Assembly: GCA_003223645.1 (NCBI GenBank)
Contig: QHVT01000006.1
Span: 404,967 to 468,966 of the forward strand
DNA from: Acidobacteriota bacterium
GTDB taxonomy: Bacteria; Acidobacteriota; Thermoanaerobaculia; Gp7-AA8
Reading direction: 5' to 3'
DNA: 64,000 bases
Position numbers and translations under genes: made by a program
The notes under the pieces: model-generated
The model's input: the letters and a program-made list of their open reading frames with translations, nothing else
Told to the model about the DNA's origin: nothing
Database searches by the model: none
Part shown: piece after piece, positions 9,368 to 17,000 of the stretch
How positions within the stretch are numbered: the first letter of the stretch is position 1
Layout of the letters: each line of letters opens with the position of its first letter

Positions 9368-9686
9368 GGGGGTTCCCTACTCTCAGCAACGGAAGGCATT
9401 CAAGGCGTTGTGTCCATAAATATAGATCCCTATGGAACGAACGGCCACTATGGAGCTTGCGCGGCACGAACGACGATCTCAGGCGCGTTGCGCCGCTCGA
9501 AGCCGCAGGTCGTGACGTGGCGACAAGCATGCCGCGAGGCGTAGGGCAGGTTTTCCAACCTGCCCCGGGGGGCGGGCTGGAAAGCCCGCACCACACCGCG
9601 ATAGCATGCCACCAACAACCCAACCCTGGGCGGAGCAATCCACGCAGCCGGCCGTACCGGCTAGCTGCCGCGAGTGCCGGCCTCGA
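9368..9686. other. 319-bp intergenic region with two adjacent hairpins
   Basis: No convincing gene. It holds the AT-rich probable promoter region of the glycosidase (about 9415-9432). At 9544-9565 is a hairpin GGGCAGGTT-TTCC-AACCTGCCC, and at 9572-9589 a second, GCGGGCT-GGAA-AGCCCGC. The pair resembles a dispersed type of hairpin familiar from other GC-rich genomes. The remaining sequence shows nothing recognisable. Confidence 0.7.
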
Positions 9687-10262
9687 TCACGGGCGCGCGA
9701 TCTCCTCCCACGGCTCGGTCAGCGCGATCTGGAACCCGTACGGGTCGATCTCCTTCTCGAACTTCGAGGCGGGGATGTACTCGGCGGCATCGCTGAGGAA
9801 GGTGTAGGCCCTGGTGCCGAGGTAGCCGACGCCGCCGCAGGAGGTTTCGAGGACCATCGGGCTGGCGGCGATCCAGTTGATCGAGCTGAAGGCCTTGTCG
9901 CGAGGTTTCGCGATGACGAGCCAGTAGACGCCGCGCTCGAGATCCAGGTCCTCGAACAGCGTGATCCATCCGAGGGCGGGATAGGAAAGATCGAGCGACG
10001 TGCGGGCCACCTCATCGTCCTCCGTGGCTCCGGGACCGACCCTGCGCATCAGGTACGCCTCGAAGTACGCGTGCCCGCCTCCGTTGCCGAGACGCGCGGC
10101 GATCGTGAGGTGAGGATGCGGTTGCGCGAGTGAAAATCCCACCGCCCGCCCGTTGACGCCGATGCCCCACGACACCTCGCCGCCGACGGCGAGCACGGTC
10201 CGCGGTTCCTCCTGCGCGAACAGCGGCACGGCGAAGAAGAGGAGCGCAACCATCGACTTCAT
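9687..10262 (-). CDS. Secreted protein of unknown function
   Basis: 191-aa protein that I do not recognise. The ATG at 10262 gives a compact signal peptide (MKSMVALLFFAVPLFAQEEP); longer frames would add a basic, non-conserved tail. The mature part is of beta-rich appearance with a single Cys-containing motif (SCGGVGYLGTRAYTFLSDAAEY) and WEEIARP at the end. No catalytic motif is apparent. The reading frame is supported by normal amino-acid composition and by the signal peptide, while the opposite strand reads as Arg-rich shadow sequence. No Shine-Dalgarno is visible. It is convergent with nothing and probably monocistronic. Confidence 0.6.
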   Translation of the reverse strand: MKSMVALLFFAVPLFAQEEPRTVLAVGGEVSWGIGVNGRAVGFSLAQPHPHLTIAARLGNGGGHAYFEAYLMRRVGPGATEDDEVARTSLDLSYPALGWITLFEDLDLERGVYWLVIAKPRDKAFSSINWIAASPMVLETSCGGVGYLGTRAYTFLSDAAEYIPASKFEKEIDPYGFQIALTEPWEEIARP

Positions 10263-10489
10263 GCTGCGCGGATGAGCGGTCCGCATGCCATGCGGTTGCT
10301 CTCGTGAAGACTTGCGTGCGCGGGCCCGACGCTCCTCCAACGCGGACAGAACGGCGCCTCGCGAGGACGCACTCCACGGCTACGCGTACGCGTCCACGTT
10401 CCGTAGAAAACGCGCCTCTCGATCCACCCCTTCGCGGGTGCAACCTTTCCTTTCGTTGACCTCGATCGCCGGATCTCCGCAAGCTTCTC

Positions 10490-10816
10490 GTGATGAACGC
10501 GGACATTGCGACGAAGAAGGTCGGATCGAAGTGGCACGGCTCCATCAACGGTCGGCCGGATCTCGAGGAGACGGCGCTGAGCGAGAAAGCCGTGCGCCAG
10601 AAGATGGAACAACTGCTCGACCAGATCGGAACGTGCGGATCGATGACGAGGCTCTTCGGTGGAAGAACGTGCGATCTGATCGCGGGGCATCACGTCCCCG
10701 GAGAGAAGCGGACGCAGCACCGAAGCGGCAGCGTCACGTGGATCGAGGTCTCGCCCGCGGACGGGGCGGTTCCGGGGGTCGCACGGTCGCGCGGTCGCAA
10801 CGGCCGCTCCGCGTAA
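10490..10816 (+). CDS. Small hypothetical protein, tail made of repeat DNA
   Basis: Up to 108 aa; GTG at 10490 or ATG at 10493, neither with a clear Shine-Dalgarno. The first 80 residues have a plausible composition (KWHGSINGRPDLEETALSEKAV, then a helical MEQLLDQIGTC). The last dozen residues (VARSRGRNGRSA) are encoded by the family D octamer repeat beginning near 10779, so either the stop has moved into repeat DNA or the gene is decaying. Overlapping frames on the other strand are less protein-like. The function is unknown and I am not sure it is expressed. Confidence 0.35.
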   Translation: MMNADIATKKVGSKWHGSINGRPDLEETALSEKAVRQKMEQLLDQIGTCGSMTRLFGGRTCDLIAGHHVPGEKRTQHRSGSVTWIEVSPADGAVPGVARSRGRNGRSA

Positions 10817-10842
10817 CCGCGCGACCGAGTGACCGCGTAACT
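10779..10842. repeat. Family D octamer repeat, inverted pair
   Basis: Short arrays of 8-bp type units (GCACGGTC, GCGCGGTC) are followed after about 15 bp by complementary units (GCGTAACC, GCGCGACC, GAGTGACC, GCGTAACT). Longer copies are at 54550-54712, 58455-58540 and 14004-14058. It lies immediately upstream of the arsR promoter. Confidence 0.8.
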
Positions 10843-10856
10843 CTCATTAATATGCC

Positions 10857-10893
10857 TTGACAGGTATATTACCTTCAACGTATATTAGCGAGC
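10857..10893 (+). promoter_or_regulatory. Promoter and probable operator of the ArsR-SRPBCC-DoxX operon; leaderless start
   Basis: TTGACA at 10857-10862 and TATATT at 10881-10886 are separated by 18 bp. Transcription should begin within a base or two of the GTG at 10894, and no Shine-Dalgarno precedes it, so the mRNA is probably leaderless. The octamer GTATATTA occurs twice as a direct repeat (10864-10871 and 10880-10887, 16 bp apart); the first copy is part of a near-palindrome GGTATATTACC and the second covers the -10. This is where an autoregulating ArsR dimer would be expected to bind. Confidence 0.7.
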
Positions 10894-11235
10894 GTGGAAT
10901 CCGTATTCGAAATCATCGCCGAGCCGAATCGCCGCGCGATCCTGAGCCTCCTGATCTCGTCCGAACAGTCGGTCGGAGAGATCGAGCGCCAGCTCGGGAT
11001 GTCGCAGCCGGCCGTGTCAAAACATCTGCGCGTGCTGCGCGATGCCGGTTTCGTGGAAGCCACGGTGGACGCGCAGCGGCGTCTGTACCGGCTGAATCCC
11101 GAGCCGCTTCAGGAGATCGATCACTGGCTGTCCCCGTTCCGCCGGCTCTGGTCCCGTCACCTCGATGCTCTCGAGCGCCACCTCGAGCAAATGGATCGGC
11201 CAACCTCAAAGAAAAAGAAGACGAGGAAGAAGTAG
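10894..11235 (+). CDS. ArsR-family winged-helix transcriptional regulator
   Basis: 113-aa DNA-binding repressor. A winged helix-turn-helix occupies about 1-90: EPNRRAILSLL, then recognition helix MSQPAVSKHLRVLRDAGFV, then the wing with RLYRLNPEPL. It ends in a Lys-rich tail. It lacks the Cys metal-binding motifs of classical ArsR/SmtB, placing it in the SdpR-like branch typically paired with an SRPBCC protein. The GTG start at 10894 is fixed by the promoter geometry. Its TAG stop abuts the next ATG directly. It probably represses its own operon through the GTATATTA repeats. Confidence 0.9.
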   Translation: MESVFEIIAEPNRRAILSLLISSEQSVGEIERQLGMSQPAVSKHLRVLRDAGFVEATVDAQRRLYRLNPEPLQEIDHWLSPFRRLWSRHLDALERHLEQMDRPTSKKKKTRKK

Positions 11236-11778
11236 ATGACCGAACACGCGCAGTACACACCGGGTCCCGCGCGCGGAGCGCACGTCGAGAAGGACGGAGA
11301 GAGATGGACGCTCGTTCTCGTCAGAGAGCTGCACCATCCGCCGGAGAAAGTCTGGCGCGCGATCACGCAGCCGGAGCATCTGCGCGAATGGGCACCCTTT
11401 GATGCCGACGGAAATCTGGATGCGGCCGGAGCCACGGTCAAGCTCACGACAGTCGGAGCGCCGACGCCGCACGTGACCGAAACGAAAGTGACGCGAGCCG
11501 ACGCTCCCCATTTGCTCGAGTACAACTGGGGCGGCTTCGATATGCGCTGGCAGCTCGAAGCCTCAGGCGACGGCACGCGCCTGACGCTCTGGACCAACAT
11601 CGATCGCCGATTCATCGCCATGGGCGCCGCCGGATGGCACGTCTGCTTCGACGTACTGGATCGAATGCTCGACGGCCGGCCCATCGGACGCACCGCCGGT
11701 CCCGACGCGATGAAAGTGGACGGCTGGCAGCGATTGCACGCCGAGTATGCAAAGCAGTTCGGCATCGAGATGCGTTGA
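11236..11778 (+). CDS. SRPBCC (AHSA1-type) domain protein
   Basis: 180-aa START/Bet v1-fold protein. The AHSA1 signature appears at about 25-55 (VRELHHPPEKVWRAITQPEHLREWAPF), followed by the hydrophobic-pocket strands to about 150. Members bind hydrophobic ligands in a deep cavity. In ArsR-SRPBCC pairs the ligand-binding protein is commonly adjacent to its regulator, but a direct functional link is inference. The ATG follows the arsR stop without any gap, implying translational coupling. The length is normal. Confidence 0.88.
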   Translation: MTEHAQYTPGPARGAHVEKDGERWTLVLVRELHHPPEKVWRAITQPEHLREWAPFDADGNLDAAGATVKLTTVGAPTPHVTETKVTRADAPHLLEYNWGGFDMRWQLEASGDGTRLTLWTNIDRRFIAMGAAGWHVCFDVLDRMLDGRPIGRTAGPDAMKVDGWQRLHAEYAKQFGIEMR

Positions 11779-11797
11779 ACAAAGGAGGAAGAATTCC

Positions 11798-12241
11798 ATG
11801 GAATCGACTCTGCAGAACCCGGCCCTGATCGCCAACGAGACCGCGATTCCCCGCTCCAGGGGATTGCTCATCGCCTTCTGGATCGTCACTGCGCTCTTCT
11901 GCCTGCAGATGGCCTTCACTGCCTACGCGCAACTGCGCTTGCCGCAGGTGGCGGAGATGTTCACGCACCTCGGCTTCCCCGGCTATTTCCGGGTGGAGCT
12001 CTCCTGGGTCAAGCTCCTCGGCGTGGTGCTGCTGCTCGCGCCTGTGCCGTCGCGGCTCAAGGAATGGGCCTACGCCGGCTTCGCCATCACCCTCGGCTCT
12101 GCGCTCATCGCCCACTTCTCCGTCGGCGACGCCCCGGCGGTGTGGGGCTGGGCGGCGTTCACCAGCGTGCTGTGGGGACTGTCGTACTTCTTCTGGCGCC
12201 GCGTGGAAGCGCGTCGCAAATCAATTCCATTTGCTGATTGA
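11798..12241 (+). CDS. DoxX-like small membrane protein
   Basis: 147-aa integral membrane protein with four predicted helices (about 24-44, 64-82, 90-108 and 115-135). The DoxX-like core GFPGYFRVELSWVKLLGVVLLL is followed by KEWAYAGFAITLGSALIAH. DoxX-like proteins occur with redox or stress genes, but this subfamily has no settled activity. The ATG at 11798 has the strongest Shine-Dalgarno in the window, AAAGGAGG at 11781-11788. It is third in the ArsR operon, 19 bp after the SRPBCC gene, and translation ends in EARRKSIPFAD. Confidence 0.88.
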   Translation: MESTLQNPALIANETAIPRSRGLLIAFWIVTALFCLQMAFTAYAQLRLPQVAEMFTHLGFPGYFRVELSWVKLLGVVLLLAPVPSRLKEWAYAGFAITLGSALIAHFSVGDAPAVWGWAAFTSVLWGLSYFFWRRVEARRKSIPFAD

Positions 12242-12258
12242 ACATGCCTTCGGGGACT

Positions 12259-12350
12259 GCGGCAGCGAACGCTGCCGCTTTCGAAATCCTGTGGAGCGGC
12301 GCCCGCTCTCGGGCGCCGGATTTCTCGCGAGCGACTGGCGGCCGAAGCGG
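12259..12350. repeat. Short hairpin followed by family A element
   Basis: The perfect hairpin GCGGCAGC-GAAC-GCTGCCGC (12259-12278) lies 18 bp after the DoxX stop and could end the operon. From 12291 a family A copy begins (GTGGAGCGGCGCCCGC / tctcGGGCGCCGG, spacer with TCTCGCGAG); its right end breaks off at about 12350, where the TPR fragment begins. Confidence 0.85.
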
Positions 12351-12353
12351 AAC

Positions 12354-12659
12354 TATCCGCACGTGGCGATCCGCCGCTTCAATCTCGCAATGATGGTGTG
12401 CGATGCCGGTGATCTTCCACGTGCGCATGAACTATTCGTGGAGGCGCTGGCTGCGCACGAACGCTCTCTCGGCGACGATCACCCCTACACCGCGTTGACA
12501 CGGGTCTCGCTTGCGAATGTGCTTCACCGGTTGGGGGAGACGAAAGCGGCATTTGCCGAAGCCGAGAGCGCGTTGCGAGCCGTGGAGGGCCAGCCCGAAG
12601 GCTCGCAGTTCCGCACGCGCGTCGAACATGTCGCGAAAAAAGTGTTGAACGAACCTTGA
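12354..12659 (+). pseudogene. Fragment of a tetratricopeptide-repeat protein
   Basis: About 100 codons encode two TPR units of the kinesin-light-chain type (FNLAMMVCDAGDLPRAHELF, then HPYTALTRVSLANVLHRLGE and an Ala-rich helix). The open frame extends upstream to 12231, but there it translates the family A repeat and nothing TPR-like. There is no plausible start or ribosome-binding site at the junction. I read this as the 3' end of a larger TPR gene whose 5' part was lost, with the break exactly at the repeat element. If translated, a protein would require initiation inside the repeat or DoxX tail. Confidence 0.55.
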
Positions 12660-12679
12660 ACCTTCATTCCTCCCCCGTC

Positions 12680-13237
12680 TTATCCGCTCCCCCCTCCCTC
12701 CCCCTTACCGCGATGCCTACGGCTTCGCATGTAGGCGCGCTTCATCTCCTCGTAGAGCGGGCGGAGGTGCCGGCTGTGTTCGCGGTTGATGGTCCTGCCG
12801 AGGATCCCGTACATCGTCAGGATCGCGTCGCCGAGGCGGTGGCGCTCCTTTCGGTTGCGCGCGGAGATGCCTTTCAGGAACGCGCGGACCGTGCTTTCCA
12901 GCTCGTCCCAGCGGCGGTTCTCCTCGGCCAGGTCGCGCATCTCCTCTCCCGAAAGGCCGGTAACGCCCTTCGCCTCGTCCCAGGCACGTCCGGCGCGAAC
13001 GCCGGCTTCGAGGAATTCGGGATCGAGGAACGCGACGCGCGTCAGCTTGCGCTCCTCCTCGGTCGACAGTTGGGTGAAGCCTGGGATCCGCTGCGCCAGA
13101 TAGCGAAGCGCCTCCACCAGCCTGTCGGGATCCGCCAGTACGAGCGGCGCGGCATCGCCGGGGATCACGAGGAGCTCGGACGCAGACACGGCAAGCTTCG
13201 TTTCCGGATCGTCCGGCCGCGGATCGTCGTCGGACAT
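12680..13237 (-). CDS. Conserved-looking hypothetical protein
   Basis: 185-aa cytoplasmic protein that I do not recognise. It begins MSDDDPRPDDPETKLAVSAS, is largely helical and charged, and ends in a basic, Gly-rich tail (RRHRGKGEGGGSG). No motif, signal peptide or membrane segment is visible. The ATG at 13237 is chosen because upstream in-frame sequence translates the 21-bp repeat array as low-complexity heptads. Convergent with the TPR fragment. The frame is credible from composition (alternating hydrophobic and charged residues, LPEEM-like helices), but the function is unknown. Confidence 0.6.
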   Translation of the reverse strand: MSDDDPRPDDPETKLAVSASELLVIPGDAAPLVLADPDRLVEALRYLAQRIPGFTQLSTEEERKLTRVAFLDPEFLEAGVRAGRAWDEAKGVTGLSGEEMRDLAEENRRWDELESTVRAFLKGISARNRKERHRLGDAILTMYGILGRTINREHSRHLRPLYEEMKRAYMRSRRHRGKGEGGGSG

Positions 13238-13295
13238 GAAGGCATGATGCCACCGCCTTGCGATCATTGATGCCACACATCGTGAAGAGTGCATG

Positions 13296-13674
13296 CGAGG
13301 CTCGGGAGCTGATTGCGCCAGCTCGATGGAAGCATCGCCCAGCGATCGTGCTGTCGCCGTCAGCTCGATCGCTACAGCGCTCAGCGATCGCGCTGTCGAT
13401 GAAAGCTCGTGAGCTGACCGCGTCAGCTCGTTCGATGCAAGGCCTTTCAATCGTGCTGAGCGCGTCAGCTCGATCGATGGGAGGCCTTTCGATCTTGCTG
13501 AGCGCTGTCAGCTCGATCGATGCAGCGCCCTTCGATCGTGCTGTCGATGAAAGCTCGTGAGCTCACCGCGTCAGCTCGATCGAAGCAAGGCCTTTCGATC
13601 TTGCTGATCACCGTCAGCTCGATCGATGCAGCGCCTTTCAATCGTGCTGTCGATGAAAGCTCGTGAGCCGACCT
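13296..13674. repeat. 18-unit tandem array with strict 21-bp period
   Basis: The array is built from three 21-bp unit types: A (about GTCAGCTCGATCGATGCAGC+G), B (CCTTTCGATCGTGCTGTCGA+T) and C (GAAAGCTCGTGAGCTGACCG+C). They follow the order C A B A B C A B A B A B C A B A B C. Only two units are 22 bp. Units vary by a few substitutions (for example ATCTTGCTG for ATCGTGCTG). Both strands remain open for long stretches and read as 7-residue repeats, which explains spurious frames here. It starts about 60 bp upstream of the 12680-13237 gene and could influence its expression. It is not CRISPR: there are no unique spacers. Confidence 0.9.
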
Positions 13675-13691
13675 CGCCTACAAACGAATCT

Positions 13692-13998
13692 GTGGAGCGG
13701 CGGCCGCCCTCGGCCGCCGAACCCGGCGTGACATTCGGCGGCCGAGAGCGGCCGCCGCTCCACTGGATTCGTTTATTGATCAGGCTAGGGGCAACTTACG
13801 TCAGCGTCGATTTTCCCGCGCCCGAGCCCGAGTCCGCTTCCGCGCCCGGGGTGGGCGGGCGACGTTATTCGAAATCCGCGTGACAATTCGGCGGCCGAGA
13901 GCGGCCGCCGCTCCACCGGATTCGTTGGTTAGTCAGGGGAAGGGGCAACTTAACGTCAGCGTCGATTTTCCCGCGGGCGCGGGCGCGGGCGCGGAAAG
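13692..13998. repeat. Family A element within a 90-bp direct duplication, plus hexamer arrays
   Basis: A full family A copy lies at 13692-13763 (GTGGAGCGGCGGCCGC ... GGCCGCCGCTCCAC) and a right-half copy at 13888-13920. Each is followed by closely similar sequence (GGATTCGTT..., then GGGGCAACTTA and CGTCAGCGTCGATTTTCC), so about 90 bp starting near 13735 was duplicated 150 bp away. The first copy runs into C-rich hexamers (about 13812-13860, CCCGAG/CCCGCG type). The second runs into the opposite-strand type (GCGGGC)n at about 13972-13998. Confidence 0.85.
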
Positions 13999-14003
13999 GC
14001 TCG

Positions 14004-14058
14004 TCGTAGCGCGGTCACGCGGCTGCGCAACCGCGTGACCGCGCAACCGCGCAACCGC
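14004..14058. repeat. Family D octamer repeat at the 3' end of the giant surface-protein gene
   Basis: Octamer-type units GCGGTCAC, GCGGCTGC, then GCAACCGC, GTGACCGC, GCAACCGC, GCAACCGC form an imperfect inverted pair. It ends 2 bp before the stop codon of the minus-strand giant gene, so it is in the 3' untranslated region of that mRNA. Confidence 0.8.
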
Positions 14059-14060
14059 AA

Positions 14061-17000
14061 TCACTGCCCTTTGAATGTCGCCACCACCCCCACCCACTCC
14101 GCGGGATTGCCGACCTGTGCGGAGTGGCCCCACGAGCCGGCGGTGGTCACGATCTTTTCGTGGACGGCGGTGGTCAGCAATCCGAATCCCTGGTTGCGGT
14201 CGTCGATCTCGGCGAAGCCTTGCGAGGGGCTGGAGAAGTCGGTGATGGAGTGGGACGTCAGCGCGGTGATGACGAGCTCTTTTGCCTGCGACGTCTGGGC
14301 CGTGTAGCCGGTGTCGACGAAGCCGCTGTTGGATTGGTCGCCGTTGAAAGCGGTCTTCTCGAGCGGCGACGCGGTGACAATGCCGGTGTATTCGGCGAGC
14401 TGCAGGATCATGTCGTCGAAGTAGCCGCCGTCGGCGAAGGTCTCCGACGTTCTGCCGCCGGGGTTGTTCGGGTAGTAGTAGATGGACGTCTTCACGTTGG
14501 TCATTTCGTACGACACCGCGAGCTGCCAGCCGGTGGGAGGCTGCCAGTTGGCGATCGGGTAGAACGACCGCTCGGCGGAGACGATCGCCACGAGCAGATT
14601 GCCGGCCTGCGTCGGCTGCGTCCAGTTGGTGGTGATGGTCTGCTGCGAGTTGGCGGTGCTGGCGGCGAACTGGCGGCGTGCAAGGGCGGGCGCGATGGTG
14701 ATGGTCGCGGCGTTGCTGTTCGCGCTGCCGCAGCTGCCGGTGACGCGCACCCAATACGACTTCGTCGCCGTGAGCGCGGGTGTGGTGAAGGACGCGCTGT
14801 TCGTGCCGACCGGTGTCGTCGTTACACCGCTCGCGCCTTCGTACCACTGATACGTGAAGGGACCGGTGCCGCTCGCGACGACGCTGAGCGTAGCCGTGGC
14901 ACCGCTGCTTATCGTCTGCGACGCCGGTTGCGTAGCGACGCCCGGAGGCGCGCAGACGGTGATGGTCGCGGCGCTGCTGTTCGCGCTGCCGCATGTGCCG
15001 GTGACGCGCACCCAATACGTCTTCGTCGCTGTCAGCGCAGGCGTGGTGAAGGACGCGCTGTTCGTGCCGACCGGGGTCGTCGTTACGCCGCTCGCGCCTT
15101 CGTACCATTGATACGTGAACGGACCAGTGCCGCTGGCGACGACGCTGAGCGTGGCCGTGCCGCCGCTGTTGATCGTCAGAGACGCCGGCTGCGTGGTGAT
15201 GCCGGTTGCATTGCACACCGTCACCGTCGCGGTGCTGCTGTTGACCGAGCCGCATGCATTCGACACGCGCACCCAATACGACTTCGTTGCAGTAAGCGCG
15301 GGCGTGGTGAACGTCGAGCTGTTGGTGCCGACCGGCGTGGTGGTCGTGCCGCTCGCGCCTTCGTACCACTGGTAGCTGAGCGTGCCGCCGCTCGTGGTTG
15401 CGGTGACGTTGAGCGTGGCGGTGCCGCCGCTGCTGGTCGTCGTCGATGCCGGCTGCGTTGTGATCGACGGCGCGGCGCTGCAGAGATCGAGCGACTTGAA
15501 CGTGGCCACGAGTCCGACCCACTGCGTGTTCGCGTTGACGTTGGCTTCGTGACCGTACGCGCCGGCGGTCGAAACGATCCGCTCGTGTATGCCGGCGGTG
15601 ATCATGGTGAAAACGGAGCGTTCGTCGAGCTTCGTGAATCCGTTCGTCGGACTGGTGAATGTCGCCGCGCCGGCGATCGTCAGCGCGGTGACGACCGCTT
15701 CCTTCGCCTGCGAAGTCGCGGACGTCGTACCGGTCGACACGACTCCCCCGCTCACCAGCATGTCGCCGTTGAATGCGACTTTGTCGAGCGGCGCCGCGGT
15801 CGCGCCGGTGTACTCGATGAGCTGGAGGACGAGCTCGCGGAAGCCGGCGACGCCGAATGTCTCCGACGTGCGGCCGCCCGGATGATTCGGGTAGTAGTAG
15901 ATCGCGGCTTTCACGTTCGCCATCTCGTAGCTCGTCGCGTGCTGCCATCCCGCGGGCGGCGTGAAGTTGCCGACGGCGGCGTTGTGCTGCGCCGAGACGA
16001 CGGCCACGAGCAGGCTGCCGGCCTGCGTCGGCTGCGTCCAGTTCGTGGTGATGCTGGTCTGCGAGTTCGCGGTGCTCGCGGCGAACTGCCGCCGCGCGAT
16101 CTGGTTCGCCGCGCTCACGGTGAGCACGGCCGTGTTGCTGTTGACGCTCGCCGTGCCGTTGCACGTGCTGGTCACGCGCACCCAGTACGACTTGTTCGCT
16201 GTGAGCGCGGGCGTCGTGAACGTGGCGCTATTGGTACCGACCGGCGTGGTGGTCGTGCCGCTCGCGCCGTCGTACCACTGATAGCTGAACGGTCCGCTGC
16301 CGCTCGGCGTCACCGAAAGCGTCGCGGAGAATCCAGACGTCACGCTTTGCGACAGCGGATGCGCGGTGATGCCCGGGGCCGCGCAGACGTTGACGGTGGC
16401 GGTGTTGCTGTTCGCGGCGCCGCACGCGTTGAAGACGCGGACCCAGTAGCTCGTCGTCGACGCCGGTGTGACGGTGAGCGTCGCGCCGTTGCCGCCGGTC
16501 ACCGGCGTCGTCATCGATGGCGCGGTGCCCTGGTACCACTGATACTGCAGGCTGCTGCCGGTTGCGGTCACGGAAAGCAGGGCCGGAGAGCCGGCGTTCA
16601 CGGTCGTCGACGCAGGGTGGGCGCTGATCGCCGGCGCTGTCGTGCAGCCGTCGATCGACTTGAACGCCGCGACCATGCCGAGCCACTCGCTCGTGCTGTC
16701 GGCAGTCGCGTCATGACCGTACGCGCCGGCCGCGGTGACGATGCGCTCGTGCACGGCGGCGGTGAGCATCGTGAAGACCGAGCGCTCGTCGAGCTTCGCG
16801 AATCCATTCGTCGCGGCGGTGAAATGCGCGAGCGCGTTCGTCGACAGCGCCGAAACGATCACCGCCTTCGCCTGCGACGTCGGCCAGCCGGGAGTGCCGG
16901 TGGAGACGATGCCGGAGCGCGGCGCGTTGTCGCCGTCGAACGCGGTAACGTCGAGCGGCGATGCCGTCGCGCCGACGTACTCGATCAGCTGCAGCACCGA

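Noticed and set aside
13296-13674. Short coding frames on both strands over the 21-bp array (for example an N-terminal extension of the 12680-13237 gene)
   Set aside because: They are translations of tandem DNA repeats with heptad low complexity, and no ribosome-binding site supports them.
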